Source: Halobacterium rubrum
GTDB taxonomy: Archaea > Halobacteriota > Halobacteria > Halobacteriales > Halobacteriaceae
DNA length: 64,000 bases
Reading direction: 5' to 3'
Assembly (NCBI RefSeq): GCF_021729015.1
Contig: NZ_JAJQQZ010000001.1
Coordinates: 1,054,001-1,118,000 of the forward strand
Below the pieces are notes generated by a model. The model did no database searches. It saw only the letters and a list, made by a program, of their open reading frames with translations, and was not told the DNA's origin. The stretch's first letter is position 1. The number at the start of each line of letters is the position of its first letter. Below, one piece after another: positions 25,110-33,889 of the stretch. Position numbers and translations under genes: made by a program.

Positions 25110-26354
25110 TCACGACTGGGCGGGGTCCCGTGCGCCCATCGGGTCTTCCCACCAGCGGACGGCGGCCGAGCCGACGACCAGCGCCAGCCCGCCGGCGGCG
25201 AGCGCGAACAGCGGGGAGACGGCGTCCGACACGACGCCGCTGCCGAACTGGAACGGCACGACTGCCAGCCCGCTGACCATCGCCATCGCGCTCAGGACCG
25301 TCGCCCGGCCGAGCGTGTCGACGCGCTCGTTGACGAACTGGCCCGCGAACGAGCGAGTCACGTCCGAGAGCCCGCGAGCGAAGAGGAACGTCGGGAGCGC
25401 CAGCACCGGCACGAAGTACATCCCGACGAGCGCGGCGCCGACGACGAACGGCAGCACGAGGAACCACGTCCGAACACCGATTGCGTCCTCGATGGCGCCC
25501 GTGTAGTAGCTGAGCACGGCGCCGACGAGGCTGTAGGCGGCGTAGAACCAGCCGAGCAGCGACTCGACTCGCCCGGGGGCGACGCCGATGTCTACGACGA
25601 CGGTGCGGAACACCGGCTGGAGGAAGACGAACACGAGGTACGTCACCGCAGCGTAGAGCACGTAGTAGTAGACGATGAACGCCCGGAGGTTCCGCTGGGC
25701 CAGCGCGTCCCTGACGATGCCGACGGTCCGCCGGAAGCTCAGGTCGTCGCTGTCGGACTCCCGGTACGTCTCCGGTTCGTCCAGCGTCACGAGCACGAGC
25801 GCACCGACCCCGGTGACGGCGGCCGCGACGAACCACGGGTAGGAGAGGTCGATGCTTCCGAGGTAGCCGCCGACGACGGCCGCGCCGGCTCCGACTGCCA
25901 GCGACGCCGACTCACCGCGTCCCCGCACGTGGGCGAACTCGTCCTCGGAGAGGTCGTCCGTGAGCGTGTCGTAGAGCCAGGCGTCCTCGCTGCCCGACCG
26001 GAAGTTGTAGCCCGCCGACCAGAACACGTAGAGGACGGCGAGCGCGGGGAACGACTCGGCGAGCCCGATGCCCAGCAGCGTCACGGCGATGAGCACCGTC
26101 CCGACGAGCAGGCTGTTTCGGCGGCCGATTCGGTCGCCGACGTAGCCGGTCGGGACCTCGCCGAACAGCGTCGTGAGGTTGTAGATGACCTCGAGAGTCG
26201 CGATCTGCGTGAAGTTCAGGCCCTGGGCGAGGAAGAAGAGGTACATGATTGGCCGGTAGAATTCGACCGCCTTCGTGGCCTTGTAGAGATAGTACTTGAG
26301 GACGCGTCCGCGCAGCGACGACTGCCGCCAGGACACCAGAGAGCCGACGGGCAT
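25110..26354 (-). CDS. Major facilitator superfamily transporter
   Basis: The 414-residue protein has about twelve membrane helices, with the MFS loop GYVGDRIGRRNSLL between helices 2 and 3. The N-terminal signature LKYYLYKATKAVEFYRPIMYL and EVIYNLTTLFGEVPTG match DHA1-like members of unknown substrate. It is divergent from the NikR-like gene with 103 bases between starts, so nickel- or metal-dependent control is possible. An ATG at 26354 is chosen because the segment before it is not hydrophobic or conserved. Confidence 0.88.
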   Translation of the reverse strand: MPVGSLVSWRQSSLRGRVLKYYLYKATKAVEFYRPIMYLFFLAQGLNFTQIATLEVIYNLTTLFGEVPTGYVGDRIGRRNSLLVGTVLIAVTLLGIGLAESFPALAVLYVFWSAGYNFRSGSEDAWLYDTLTDDLSEDEFAHVRGRGESASLAVGAGAAVVGGYLGSIDLSYPWFVAAAVTGVGALVLVTLDEPETYRESDSDDLSFRRTVGIVRDALAQRNLRAFIVYYYVLYAAVTYLVFVFLQPVFRTVVVDIGVAPGRVESLLGWFYAAYSLVGAVLSYYTGAIEDAIGVRTWFLVLPFVVGAALVGMYFVPVLALPTFLFARGLSDVTRSFAGQFVNERVDTLGRATVLSAMAMVSGLAVVPFQFGSGVVSDAVSPLFALAAGGLALVVGSAAVRWWEDPMGARDPAQS

Positions 26355-26457
26355 CACTGAGACATGTCTGGAGGACCTACAACTACGTTCTGTTATGTCG
26401 AGCGCGGCGAATCGTAATACCACGGCGTTCCAAGTGCCGGGGCTCGTAGCGTCCGGC

Positions 26458-26856
26458 ATGCGAACGAGTCTGAACGTGCCCGACGACCTGCTCTCGGCGT
26501 TCGACGAGACGTGGGCGGCCGAGGGCTACGAGTCCCGGTCGCGGGCGGTCCGGGAGGCGATGCGGGAGTACGTCGAGCGCCACGCCGCCCTCGAGGACCG
26601 TGAGGGCGAGGTGGTGGCGGCGCTGGTCTTCGACTACGACCACCACGAGGTCATCGAGGCGCTGCACTCGGTCCAGCACGACTACCAGGACGTCGTGCAG
26701 TCGACGAGCCACGTCCACCAGGGCGACTGGTGTCTGGAGACCGTCTACTGCCGGGGGCCAGCCGAGCGCGTGCGTGAACTGGTCTACCGGCTCCGGGACT
26801 TCGACGGCGTCGGACAGGTGAAGACGACGACACTGGCGCCCGCCGCTACGTTCTGA
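26458..26856 (+). CDS. nikR: NikR-like nickel-responsive ribbon-helix-helix regulator
   Basis: The 132-residue protein has an N-terminal ribbon-helix-helix (RTSLNVPDDLLSAFDETWA, SRSRAVREAMREYV) and a C-terminal ACT-like metal domain. Residues H74, H85, H87 and C92 line up with the square-planar nickel ligands of NikR, although the last spacing is one residue shorter than in the E. coli protein. It is expected to repress nickel uptake genes. No nickel transporter is adjacent, only a divergent MFS gene. Its end overlaps the next gene by 11 bases, tail-to-tail. Confidence 0.9.
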   Translation: MRTSLNVPDDLLSAFDETWAAEGYESRSRAVREAMREYVERHAALEDREGEVVAALVFDYDHHEVIEALHSVQHDYQDVVQSTSHVHQGDWCLETVYCRGPAERVRELVYRLRDFDGVGQVKTTTLAPAATF

Positions 26857-27508
26857 GCGTCGGCGCGGCGCCCCAGCCGAAGCACGCGAACGCCAGCACC
26901 TCGAAGTAGGCGGCGAGCAGGTGGCCGACGAGCACGTCGCCGAGCGCGGCGGCCGACGCGATTGCGACGGCGAGCGCGCCGAGTCCGGCCGCCCACTGCG
27001 TGAAGTACTGTGCGTGGCCCAGCGTCCGGCCGACGGCCTCTCGGTCGAAACCCGCGCGAAGCGAGTCGCCGGCGAGGGCGTGCGCGAGGCTCGCCGGTGC
27101 AGCGTACGCCAGCGGGAGCAACAGTCCGAGCAGCCCGGCAGCCAGCAGCGCGATTGGCGTGGCTGGCGCGTCGCTCGGCAGCCCGGTCGGCAGGAGTACC
27201 GCGCCGACACCGAGCACGGCAGCCACCGGCAGCGCGTACGCCGCCGCGACGCCGACCACTCGCCCGGTGTCGGCGAGCAGACGGCGGGGCGCCCGGAAGC
27301 TCGGCGGCGCCCCGGCCTCGTCCCCGCTGCTGTCTCCGTCGGCGCTCTCCCCGGTCGCGGCGGCGCGTGTGACGCCGCCCAGCATCCCCAGCAGTCCCGC
27401 CAGCGGGACGAAGGGCACCACGAGCGCGTGCAGCAGGTGGAGAATCCACGCGACGAGGTAGCGGTCCTCGGCGTCCCCGGCGAGGGGGTACCGGAGCGCC
27501 GTCCGCAT
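26846..27508 (-). CDS. DUF4013 family membrane protein
   Basis: The 220-residue protein has about five hydrophobic helices and the N-terminal pattern MRTALRYPLAGDAEDRYLV typical of DUF4013 proteins, common in haloarchaea and methanogens. Function is unknown. It follows rqcH by two bases, so the pair is likely to be one transcript; whether that has functional meaning is unclear. Confidence 0.85.
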   Translation of the reverse strand: MRTALRYPLAGDAEDRYLVAWILHLLHALVVPFVPLAGLLGMLGGVTRAAATGESADGDSSGDEAGAPPSFRAPRRLLADTGRVVGVAAAYALPVAAVLGVGAVLLPTGLPSDAPATPIALLAAGLLGLLLPLAYAAPASLAHALAGDSLRAGFDREAVGRTLGHAQYFTQWAAGLGALAVAIASAAALGDVLVGHLLAAYFEVLAFACFGWGAAPTLRT

Positions 27509-27510
27509 CG

Positions 27511-29643
27511 TCACTCGTCGACGATGCGGCTGCCGCCCGGCGGCATGTACTTCTGGATCTCGCCGGGGCTGGCGACCTTCCGGACGAACGACTCGTCGGT
27601 GAAGCGGTCCCGGAACTCCCGGTAGATGCGCTTGGCGGCGTCGCCCTGCGCGTACCGGCCGGGTTCGACCTCGATGAGCGTCTCCACCTGGTCGCGGACG
27701 GCGTCCGTCGGCCCGCCGAGCACCCGGGTGTTCGGCTCGCAGGTGATGCCGACCGCCCACTCGGTCGGCAGGTCGCGGAAGTACGTCCGGTCGCCGCGGA
27801 CGGCGAACCCGCCCTTCTCGAGGTACTCGCCGGACTCCGGCGTCTTCGACACCTGGTCGGGCGACACCATGTAGGCGTCACCGGCGCCCCGGCCGTCCTT
27901 CCAGACGGACGAGCACGCGACGGCGAACTGGGCGGCCTGTCGCTTGTCGCGGTCGGGCACCTCGATGTCGTTGGAGGGCTCGCTGGGCGCGCTCGTCTTC
28001 AGTACCGTGATGGGGCCGCCGTGGGCCTGCGAGTGGAAGAAGCGGTCGTAGCGGTCCATGTACTTCTTCACGAGTTCCTCGTTCTGGCCGGCGTCCCGGC
28101 CGCCCAGCACGAGGAACCCCTCGCTCGTCCGGAACCACCGGAACCGCTCGTACCACTGCTCCTGGTGGCGGATGGGGATCGAGGTGCGGGACAGCCAGTC
28201 GACGTCTTCCTCGTCTTCCTCGTGTTCGTGCTCGGGTTCGGCCTCCCACTCGTCGCGGCGCTGCTTCACCGCTTCGAGGTCCTCCCGGGTGTTCTCGATG
28301 GCGGCCCGGGCGCCCTCCTTCTTCTCCTCGATGCGCTTGGCCTCCGTGTACAGCCGGTCGGCGTTCTTCTCGACGCCCGACGACGGGTCGAGGGTCACGG
28401 TGTGGTCGTCGATTCGCACCCGAACCATGCCCTCGGACTCGTCGACGCCCGCGAACGCCTCGGCGCCCGGCACGTCGCCGGCGGCGTCCTCGAACGTCTC
28501 GGCGATGTCCTGCCAGCCGTGGCCCGCGTCCCGGGCCTGCTGGACGGCGGTCAGCAGGTCGTCGACGAGGTCGTAGTGGCCGTACAGCGACTCGGCCTTC
28601 TCGCGCTCGACCTCGGCCTGTGCCTCGAAGTCCTCGATGGCCTGCTCCTGTTGCTCGATGATGCGTTGCTGTTTCTCGATCTCGTTCTCGAAGTCCGGGC
28701 GCTCGACGGTCTCACCGCTGTCCTCGTCCTCGCTCGTGTCGAGGTTCGTGAAGTAGTCGTCGAGCGCCGCGTTGAACGAGTCGAACGCCTCACTCGGCAG
28801 GTCGGCGCGCTCGTCGAGGTCGACGGGCGTCACGTCCACTCGCTGACCCTTGCCGTCGCCGTCTCCGTCCGACGCTTCCGCTTCGTCGTCGGCCGGCTCG
28901 TAGTACACCTGCGGGTCGAGGTCGCCGGCGCTGATGTCGCCCAGCAGCGTCTCACTGGCCTCGAACAGCGCCTCCAGGTCCGACTCGTCGGCGTCCTCGA
29001 CGGGCTTGGTCTTCTCGACGCCGGCCCGCGAGCACAGCTCCTCGGCGTACAGTCCGCCGAAGTTCAGCTGGGTCGCCAGCGTCCGCACGAGGTCGGTGTC
29101 CGAGTCCCGCATCTGCTCGGCGAACCCCTCGTAGTCCAGATCGAGAGGGTTCACGCGAGCGCTCGGGAAGCCGTACTCGCGGCCCGGCGCGACCGTCCGG
29201 GACTGCAGCCGGACGGTGTCGAGGCTGTCGACGACCTCGCCCTGTGGGTCGAGGACGGCGATGTTGCCGTCCCCGAACAGCTCCGCGACGACGGTCGTGT
29301 CGGCGTCCTCCCGCCGGAACTCGAACTCGAGGATGCGGTCGAAGCCGTGCTGGCGGACCTCGTGGAAGTCCGCGCCGGACAGCCGGTTGCGCAGCATCTT
29401 CGCGAAGTTCGGCGGCCGGCCCGGCGCGTCCGGGACGTGCGTCGGGTCGGCGACGTGCGCGCGCTTCGTCTCCCCGACCTCCACGAGCAGCTCCACCCGG
29501 CCTTCGTCGAAGTCCCGCATCTTCAGGCGGAGGAGGTCGTCGCCGTAGAGGTAGGCCTTGTCGACTTTCGCCCCCGAGTACTCGTTGAGCTCCGCCGTGA
29601 GGGCGACGAGGTCGACGCTCGTCACCTCCCGCTTCTGGTCCAT
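27511..29643 (-). CDS. rqcH: Ribosome-associated quality-control protein RqcH (NFACT family)
   Basis: The 710-residue protein starts MDQKREVTSVDLVALTAEL and has the NFACT-N domain, helix-hairpin-helix region, long coiled coil (around 310-480) and NFACT-R domain with HSQAHGGPITVLKT. RqcH binds the split large subunit with peptidyl-tRNA and can recruit tRNA-Ala to add tails to the nascent chain. A very acidic insertion near 245-265 and another near 300-315 are haloarchaeal. Pelota, which creates the split-subunit substrate, is encoded 2.5 kb away on the same strand. Confidence 0.95.
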   Translation of the reverse strand: MDQKREVTSVDLVALTAELNEYSGAKVDKAYLYGDDLLRLKMRDFDEGRVELLVEVGETKRAHVADPTHVPDAPGRPPNFAKMLRNRLSGADFHEVRQHGFDRILEFEFRREDADTTVVAELFGDGNIAVLDPQGEVVDSLDTVRLQSRTVAPGREYGFPSARVNPLDLDYEGFAEQMRDSDTDLVRTLATQLNFGGLYAEELCSRAGVEKTKPVEDADESDLEALFEASETLLGDISAGDLDPQVYYEPADDEAEASDGDGDGKGQRVDVTPVDLDERADLPSEAFDSFNAALDDYFTNLDTSEDEDSGETVERPDFENEIEKQQRIIEQQEQAIEDFEAQAEVEREKAESLYGHYDLVDDLLTAVQQARDAGHGWQDIAETFEDAAGDVPGAEAFAGVDESEGMVRVRIDDHTVTLDPSSGVEKNADRLYTEAKRIEEKKEGARAAIENTREDLEAVKQRRDEWEAEPEHEHEEDEEDVDWLSRTSIPIRHQEQWYERFRWFRTSEGFLVLGGRDAGQNEELVKKYMDRYDRFFHSQAHGGPITVLKTSAPSEPSNDIEVPDRDKRQAAQFAVACSSVWKDGRGAGDAYMVSPDQVSKTPESGEYLEKGGFAVRGDRTYFRDLPTEWAVGITCEPNTRVLGGPTDAVRDQVETLIEVEPGRYAQGDAAKRIYREFRDRFTDESFVRKVASPGEIQKYMPPGGSRIVDE

Positions 29644-29860
29644 GCCAACTCCGTTGTCGGCCCCTACCCCTCTGCCTTACGGTCGGCGTGCCCGACCGGA
29701 GGGAGGGCACGGGGATGTGAGCGGGGAGGAACGACCCGCGAGCCGCCTAACGCGGCGGAGCCGCGTCACGTTTGCGCGAGCCACACCACGCCGGCCGGAT
29801 TCTCCCTCGCTGCGACCGCCCCCGCCGTATTAGGGGTCGGCGGGACCGACAGGGCGAGCG

Positions 29861-30070
29861 ATGGCCTCGAAGCTCGCAGACTGGTTCGACGAGAAGCCGT
29901 TCGACCAGCAGATCATCGTCCTCGCGCTCGTACTCGACCCGCTCGGGTTCGGTGCCGGCTGGCTGCTCGGTCCCTCGCTGGGCGTCGACCCGCTCGTCGG
30001 CGCCGTCTTCGGGGTGGTGGCGGCGAGCGTGCCGACGTCGCTGCACGTGCTGCGGGAAGCGACGAGCTAG
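29861..30070 (+). CDS. Small membrane protein (69 aa)
   Basis: The protein begins MASKLADWFDEKPFDQQII and has two hydrophobic helices, near 18-38 and 44-61. A GC-rich interval of 217 bases precedes it, with TATTAGG near 29828-29834 at leaderless distance. No family is recognised, but similar short two-helix proteins are common in haloarchaea. Confidence 0.72.
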   Translation: MASKLADWFDEKPFDQQIIVLALVLDPLGFGAGWLLGPSLGVDPLVGAVFGVVAASVPTSLHVLREATS

Positions 30071-30081
30071 GGCGGACGGCG

Positions 30082-30888
30082 TCAGGCGAGCGTCACGTCG
30101 AGGTACAGCATCACGACGACGCCCGCCATCAGACCCATCGTCGCCACGCGCTCGTTGCCGTTCGAGTGGGTCTCGGGCACGATCTCGTCGCTGATGACGA
30201 ACAGCATCCCGCCCGCCGCGAACCCCATCGCGTACGGCAGGATGGCGCTGGAGACGGTGACCGCCCACGCTCCGAGCAAGACCATCGGTATCTCCACGAG
30301 TCCCGCTCTGACGCCCGTGAGGGCGGCGTACGTCGTCCGGTCGAACCCGGCGTTGACGGCCGCGACGGAGACCGCCAGCCCCTCCGGGATGTTCTGCATG
30401 CCGATGGCGAGCATCAGCGACAGCCCCTCGCCGACGTTCCCGCTGCCGAACCCGACGCCCACGGCCAGCCCCTCGGGCATGTTGTGGATGGTGATGGCGA
30501 CAATGAACAGGAGAATCGGCGCCAGGTCAGCCTGCGAGACGGTCTGGTCGGCGCGCTGGCGGCCCGTGATGAGCACGTGGACGTGGGGCACCCAGCGGTC
30601 CGCGCGGTCCAGCAGGACGACACCGAGCACGATGCCGGCGATGACCTCTAGCAGCCCGTTCTCGCCGCCGAACTCGATGCCCGGCAGGATGAGACTCGTG
30701 AAGCTCGCCGCGAGCATCACGCCTGCGGCGAACCCGAGTGCGCCGTCCAGCGACCACTGGCTGGGGTCCCGCCACACCACCACCAGCAGCGCCCCGACGA
30801 GGTTCAGGCCCGCGATAACCACACCGCCAACGAGCGCCTGCACGAGCGGGTCAGTCCCGGCGAGGTCGAGGAACCACGCTTCGAGCAT
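30082..30888 (-). CDS. ZIP family divalent metal transporter
   Basis: The 268-residue protein has about eight membrane helices and the two ZIP signatures: HNMPEG in helix 4 and QNIPEG in helix 5. These contribute the binuclear metal centre. The variable loop contains HVHVLITGRQ, a short His cluster. ZIP proteins of this kind import zinc and other divalent metals into the cytoplasm. Possible connection with the NikR-like gene 4 kb away is only contextual. Confidence 0.93.
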   Translation of the reverse strand: MLEAWFLDLAGTDPLVQALVGGVVIAGLNLVGALLVVVWRDPSQWSLDGALGFAAGVMLAASFTSLILPGIEFGGENGLLEVIAGIVLGVVLLDRADRWVPHVHVLITGRQRADQTVSQADLAPILLFIVAITIHNMPEGLAVGVGFGSGNVGEGLSLMLAIGMQNIPEGLAVSVAAVNAGFDRTTYAALTGVRAGLVEIPMVLLGAWAVTVSSAILPYAMGFAAGGMLFVISDEIVPETHSNGNERVATMGLMAGVVVMLYLDVTLA

Positions 30889-30991
30889 ACGCGTCGTCTC
30901 GCGGACCCGCTACATAAGTCCCGCCACGGCTGGGCGGCTGTCCGGGTGCGTTCCGCAACGCCTACGCCCCGTCGTGGGCTACGCCGGAGCA

Positions 30992-31771
30992 ATGACCGAG
31001 TCTTCACTGTCTGTCCTCCTCACTAACGACGACGGCATCGACGCGCCGGGCATCCGGGCGCTCCGCGACGGGCTGGCCGCCGACGGCCACGACGTCACCG
31101 TCGTCGCGCCCGCCGACGAGCAGTCGGGTACCGGTCAGACCCGGACGTTCGACGTGCTCGACTACGACGACCGCAAGCAGGGGTACGCCGTCCACGGCAC
31201 ACCCGCCGACTGCGTCGGGCTCGCCGTCGCCGGCCTCGACGTGACTCCGGACGTCGTCGTCTCGGGGTGCAACGACGGCCCGAACCTCGGTGCGCACATC
31301 CTCGCGCGCTCCGGCACCGTCGGCGCCGCCATGGAGGCCGCGTTCCTCGGGCTGCCGGCCGTCGCCATCTCAATGTACGACTGGGAGTTCGACCCGAGCG
31401 GCGACTGGGACCCGGACTACGAGAGCTTCGACACCGCCGCCGAGACCGCCGCCGACATCGTCCCCGAGTTCGTCGACGGCACGCTGCTCCCGACCGCCGA
31501 CTACCTCTCCGTGAACGCGCCCGCCACCCGCCACGCCGAGAACCCGGTCAAGCGCGTCACTCGCCCAACCCGCGAGTACGAACTTCAGGCCAACTTCACG
31601 GGCGACGGCGTCGACGTCGAGGACCGCTTCTGGTACCAGTTCCTCGACCGCGACGTCCCCGACCCCGCTGGCACTGACCGCCATCACTGCGTCGACAACG
31701 AGATCTCTATCTCCCCGCTCACGGTCCCGCACTCCGTCGCCGACGGTGCGACTGTGGGCGGGCTGCTCTGA
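30992..31771 (+). CDS. surE: 5'/3'-nucleotidase SurE
   Basis: The 259-residue enzyme starts with LLTNDDGIDAPG (metal ligands D13 and D14) and has the metal-binding ADEQSGTGQ and SGCNDGPNLG segments. SurE removes phosphate from nucleoside monophosphates and can act on short polyphosphate. Length and motif order are standard. The ATG at 30992 is the only good start. The 3' side is followed by the repeat-rich interval. Confidence 0.95.
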   Translation: MTESSLSVLLTNDDGIDAPGIRALRDGLAADGHDVTVVAPADEQSGTGQTRTFDVLDYDDRKQGYAVHGTPADCVGLAVAGLDVTPDVVVSGCNDGPNLGAHILARSGTVGAAMEAAFLGLPAVAISMYDWEFDPSGDWDPDYESFDTAAETAADIVPEFVDGTLLPTADYLSVNAPATRHAENPVKRVTRPTREYELQANFTGDGVDVEDRFWYQFLDRDVPDPAGTDRHHCVDNEISISPLTVPHSVADGATVGGLL

Positions 31772-32098
31772 GGCGCCTGCGTATTTCCGAATCCTGGGTT
31801 CTGCCGACCGACGGGTCGGCTGTCCAGCATCCGCGAGCGAGCGGTCCGAAGGTCCCGAGCGAAGCGGTTCACCGCGCGACCGCAGGGAGCGCGGGCCGAG
31901 GAACTCCCGACAGGGGGTGACGACGGCTTTTAGCGTAGCTTTTGCCAGCCGAGCGGGACCGAAGGTCCCGCTGGCCGTACGAACGGGCGCTGCGCGCCCG
32001 TGAGCAGAGAGCGAGCGACCGTGGTTCGAGAGACTCCTTCGGCGTCTCTCGTCATCTGGAAAGAGCGCGCAGCGCTCTTTCCGTGACAGCAAACGGTA
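31772..32098. other. Gene-free convergent interval full of hairpins
   Basis: The 327 bases between the surE and ycaO-like stop codons hold no plausible gene. Hairpins are at 31803-31820 (GCCGACC/GGTCGGC), 31952-31972 (AGCGGGACC/GGTCCCGCT), 31984-32000 (CGGGCG/CGCCCG), 32027-32050 (GAGAGAC/GTCTCTC region), and a perfect 11-bp stem at 32058-32068/32072-32082. Confidence 0.7.
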
Positions 32099-32099
32099 C
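31828..32099 (-). repeat. Dispersed intergenic repeat, copy A
   Basis: Three blocks are shared in the same order with 62251-62493: GCATCCGCGAGCGAG plus the next ten bases (31828-31852, two differences), CCCGAGCGAAGCGGTTC (31854-31870, one difference), and GCTTTTAGCGTAGCTTTTGC (31926-31945, one difference). Both copies end with CAGCAAA followed by GGTAC close to the stop codon of the gene on the right. Orientation is taken as that of the flanking reverse-strand gene, for which the element is a 3' region. Confidence 0.6.
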
Positions 32100-33817
32100 T
32101 ACGGGAACGGGTGGAACGGCCTGTCCAGTCTCGCCTGGAACCCCATTTCGCGCGGGACTTCGCGCGCTCGGTCGCCGAAGAACGGCTCGGAGACGAACAG
32201 CGGCTGGGCTCCGGGGACGAGCACGCGAACCGCCTCGAAGCCGGCGGCGTCGACGTCGCGGGGCGTGATGCGGGCGGCGTAGGCGTCGAGGTCGGCGCCG
32301 GTCAGCGCGTCGAGAACGGCGTCGAGTTCGCCAGCTGGGTCGTCGGTCGGTGGGTCGCTCGGCCCGACCTCGTCGGCGGGGACGGTGGTGTCGGGGTCGA
32401 CGAACCCCTCGACCTCGCGGGGGAAGTCGGCGTACTTGCCGATGGCGCCGTCCTCGTCGCTGGCCTGCTCCGGTCCCATCGCGCGGAGCTCCATCCAGTT
32501 CTGGAGGGCTTCGGCGAGCCCGTCGGTGGCAGCGGCCGCCGGGTCGAGGTCGGCGGCGGAGCCGAGCGCGAACCGCGGCCAGTCGTCGCGGTGGACCGCG
32601 ACGGCGACGACGGGGACGTCGACGTCCTGCGTGCAGAGCAGGGGCGTGACGGTGAGGTCCTCGGCGCGCGCGTGCTTGCGGAGGTCGGCGAACTCCGGGG
32701 TGTCGACAGTGAGGCCGAGAGGGTCGAACGTGGAGTACCACGCGAGCATCGTGGCGTCGCGCTCAATGGTCTCGTAGAGCCCCGACAGGAGCGCTTGTGC
32801 CCCGGAGTTCCCGAGACCGAGGCCCGTGGTAATCGCGGGACCCGACGCGTCGTCTGGCGGCGGGAAGACGACTCGACTCGCTGGCAACAGCGCGTCACCC
32901 CCGGTCTGCAAGTGTTCCCCACGCACCCAGTCGACGGCCTCGGGGTCGGCGACGGACTGGCCGTCGGGCCGGACGAACGACGACGGGGTGACGGCGTCCT
33001 CGTGGTCGACCGACCGGGTCTCGAAGTCCTGCTCGCGGTAGACGCCCGCGCTGTAGCGCTCGAGGCCCTCGCCCACGGCGCGCATGTAGGCGGCGTTCCA
33101 GTCGGGGTCGACGCCCGCGGCCTGCCGGGCGGCCTCGGCGTCGCTGAACCCCGAGGTGTCGCTGACGCTAGCGAGGTAGTACGGCGCCGGGAACGACTCG
33201 CGCTCGCCGACGGCGGTCACGAGCCCGACGCGGTCGTCGACGAGCGGTTCGGCCGCCCGCAGCGCGGCGTCCAGCGAGCGCGCGCCGGCGTCGTCCCGCT
33301 GGAGGTCGCGGTCCTGCCGGCTCCCGCAGTCGCAGTCGGGAAGCGGAGCGACCGAGCGCTCGGCGTGCGGGAGTTCGACGACTGTCCCGGGTTCGGCGTC
33401 GCCCCGGAGCGCAGCGACGGCGAGCCGGCCGGCGTGCGCGCCCGCCAGACGGACTGTCGACCGGTCGGCCGACGGCGACTCCGTCGGCTCCTGGCCGGTC
33501 GACGCGACCCTGCCGGCGAGACAGTCGAAACACGGCCCGTCGGGCGCCAGCACCGCGACGCCAGCCTCCACGTCCGGGAGCGATGCGCCGCCGAGTCCGC
33601 CGACCTCGACGGTCACGAGCGGCGTATCACCGTCTCTGGCGGCCTCGTTCGCGGCGCGGAACCCGCCCGCGCCCGCGACGCCGACGACCACGCCCAGGTC
33701 GGCGTCCGCGACCCCGTCGACGCCCGTCGACTCGATGACCGCGTCTACGTCCCCGAGCGCGGCCTCCACGGCCGCGACGGCGGGACCGTCGCCCACGACA
33801 GCTACCTCCGCAGTCAC
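32099..33817 (-). CDS. YcaO-domain protein with fused N-terminal partner domain
   Basis: The 572-residue protein has an N-terminal region (1 to about 190) like the E1/ThiF-derived partner of azole-forming enzymes, with Cys pairs CFDC and CDCG that may bind zinc. The YcaO domain follows, with ATP-binding segments GEGLERYSAG, ETIERDATML and EALQNWMELR. The C-terminus RPFHPFP resembles the Pro-rich tail needed by cyclodehydratases. YcaO enzymes activate peptide amides with ATP to make azolines, thioamides or amidines. No precursor peptide or modifying partner is visible nearby, so the substrate is unknown. Confidence 0.88.
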   Translation of the reverse strand: MTAEVAVVGDGPAVAAVEAALGDVDAVIESTGVDGVADADLGVVVGVAGAGGFRAANEAARDGDTPLVTVEVGGLGGASLPDVEAGVAVLAPDGPCFDCLAGRVASTGQEPTESPSADRSTVRLAGAHAGRLAVAALRGDAEPGTVVELPHAERSVAPLPDCDCGSRQDRDLQRDDAGARSLDAALRAAEPLVDDRVGLVTAVGERESFPAPYYLASVSDTSGFSDAEAARQAAGVDPDWNAAYMRAVGEGLERYSAGVYREQDFETRSVDHEDAVTPSSFVRPDGQSVADPEAVDWVRGEHLQTGGDALLPASRVVFPPPDDASGPAITTGLGLGNSGAQALLSGLYETIERDATMLAWYSTFDPLGLTVDTPEFADLRKHARAEDLTVTPLLCTQDVDVPVVAVAVHRDDWPRFALGSAADLDPAAAATDGLAEALQNWMELRAMGPEQASDEDGAIGKYADFPREVEGFVDPDTTVPADEVGPSDPPTDDPAGELDAVLDALTGADLDAYAARITPRDVDAAGFEAVRVLVPGAQPLFVSEPFFGDRAREVPREMGFQARLDRPFHPFP

Positions 33818-33889
33818 AGCGAACCCGCCTCCGTTTGCATACCTGCGCGGAGACGCGACGACAGCAAAACAGTACGGGGTTCGGTCGCC

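Noticed and set aside
23811-26360. Forward open frame of 849 codons
   Set aside because: Antisense to pelota and the MFS transporter; no recognisable domain.
28021-30651. Forward open frame of 876 codons
   Set aside because: Antisense to rqcH and the ZIP transporter; no domain and no promoter.
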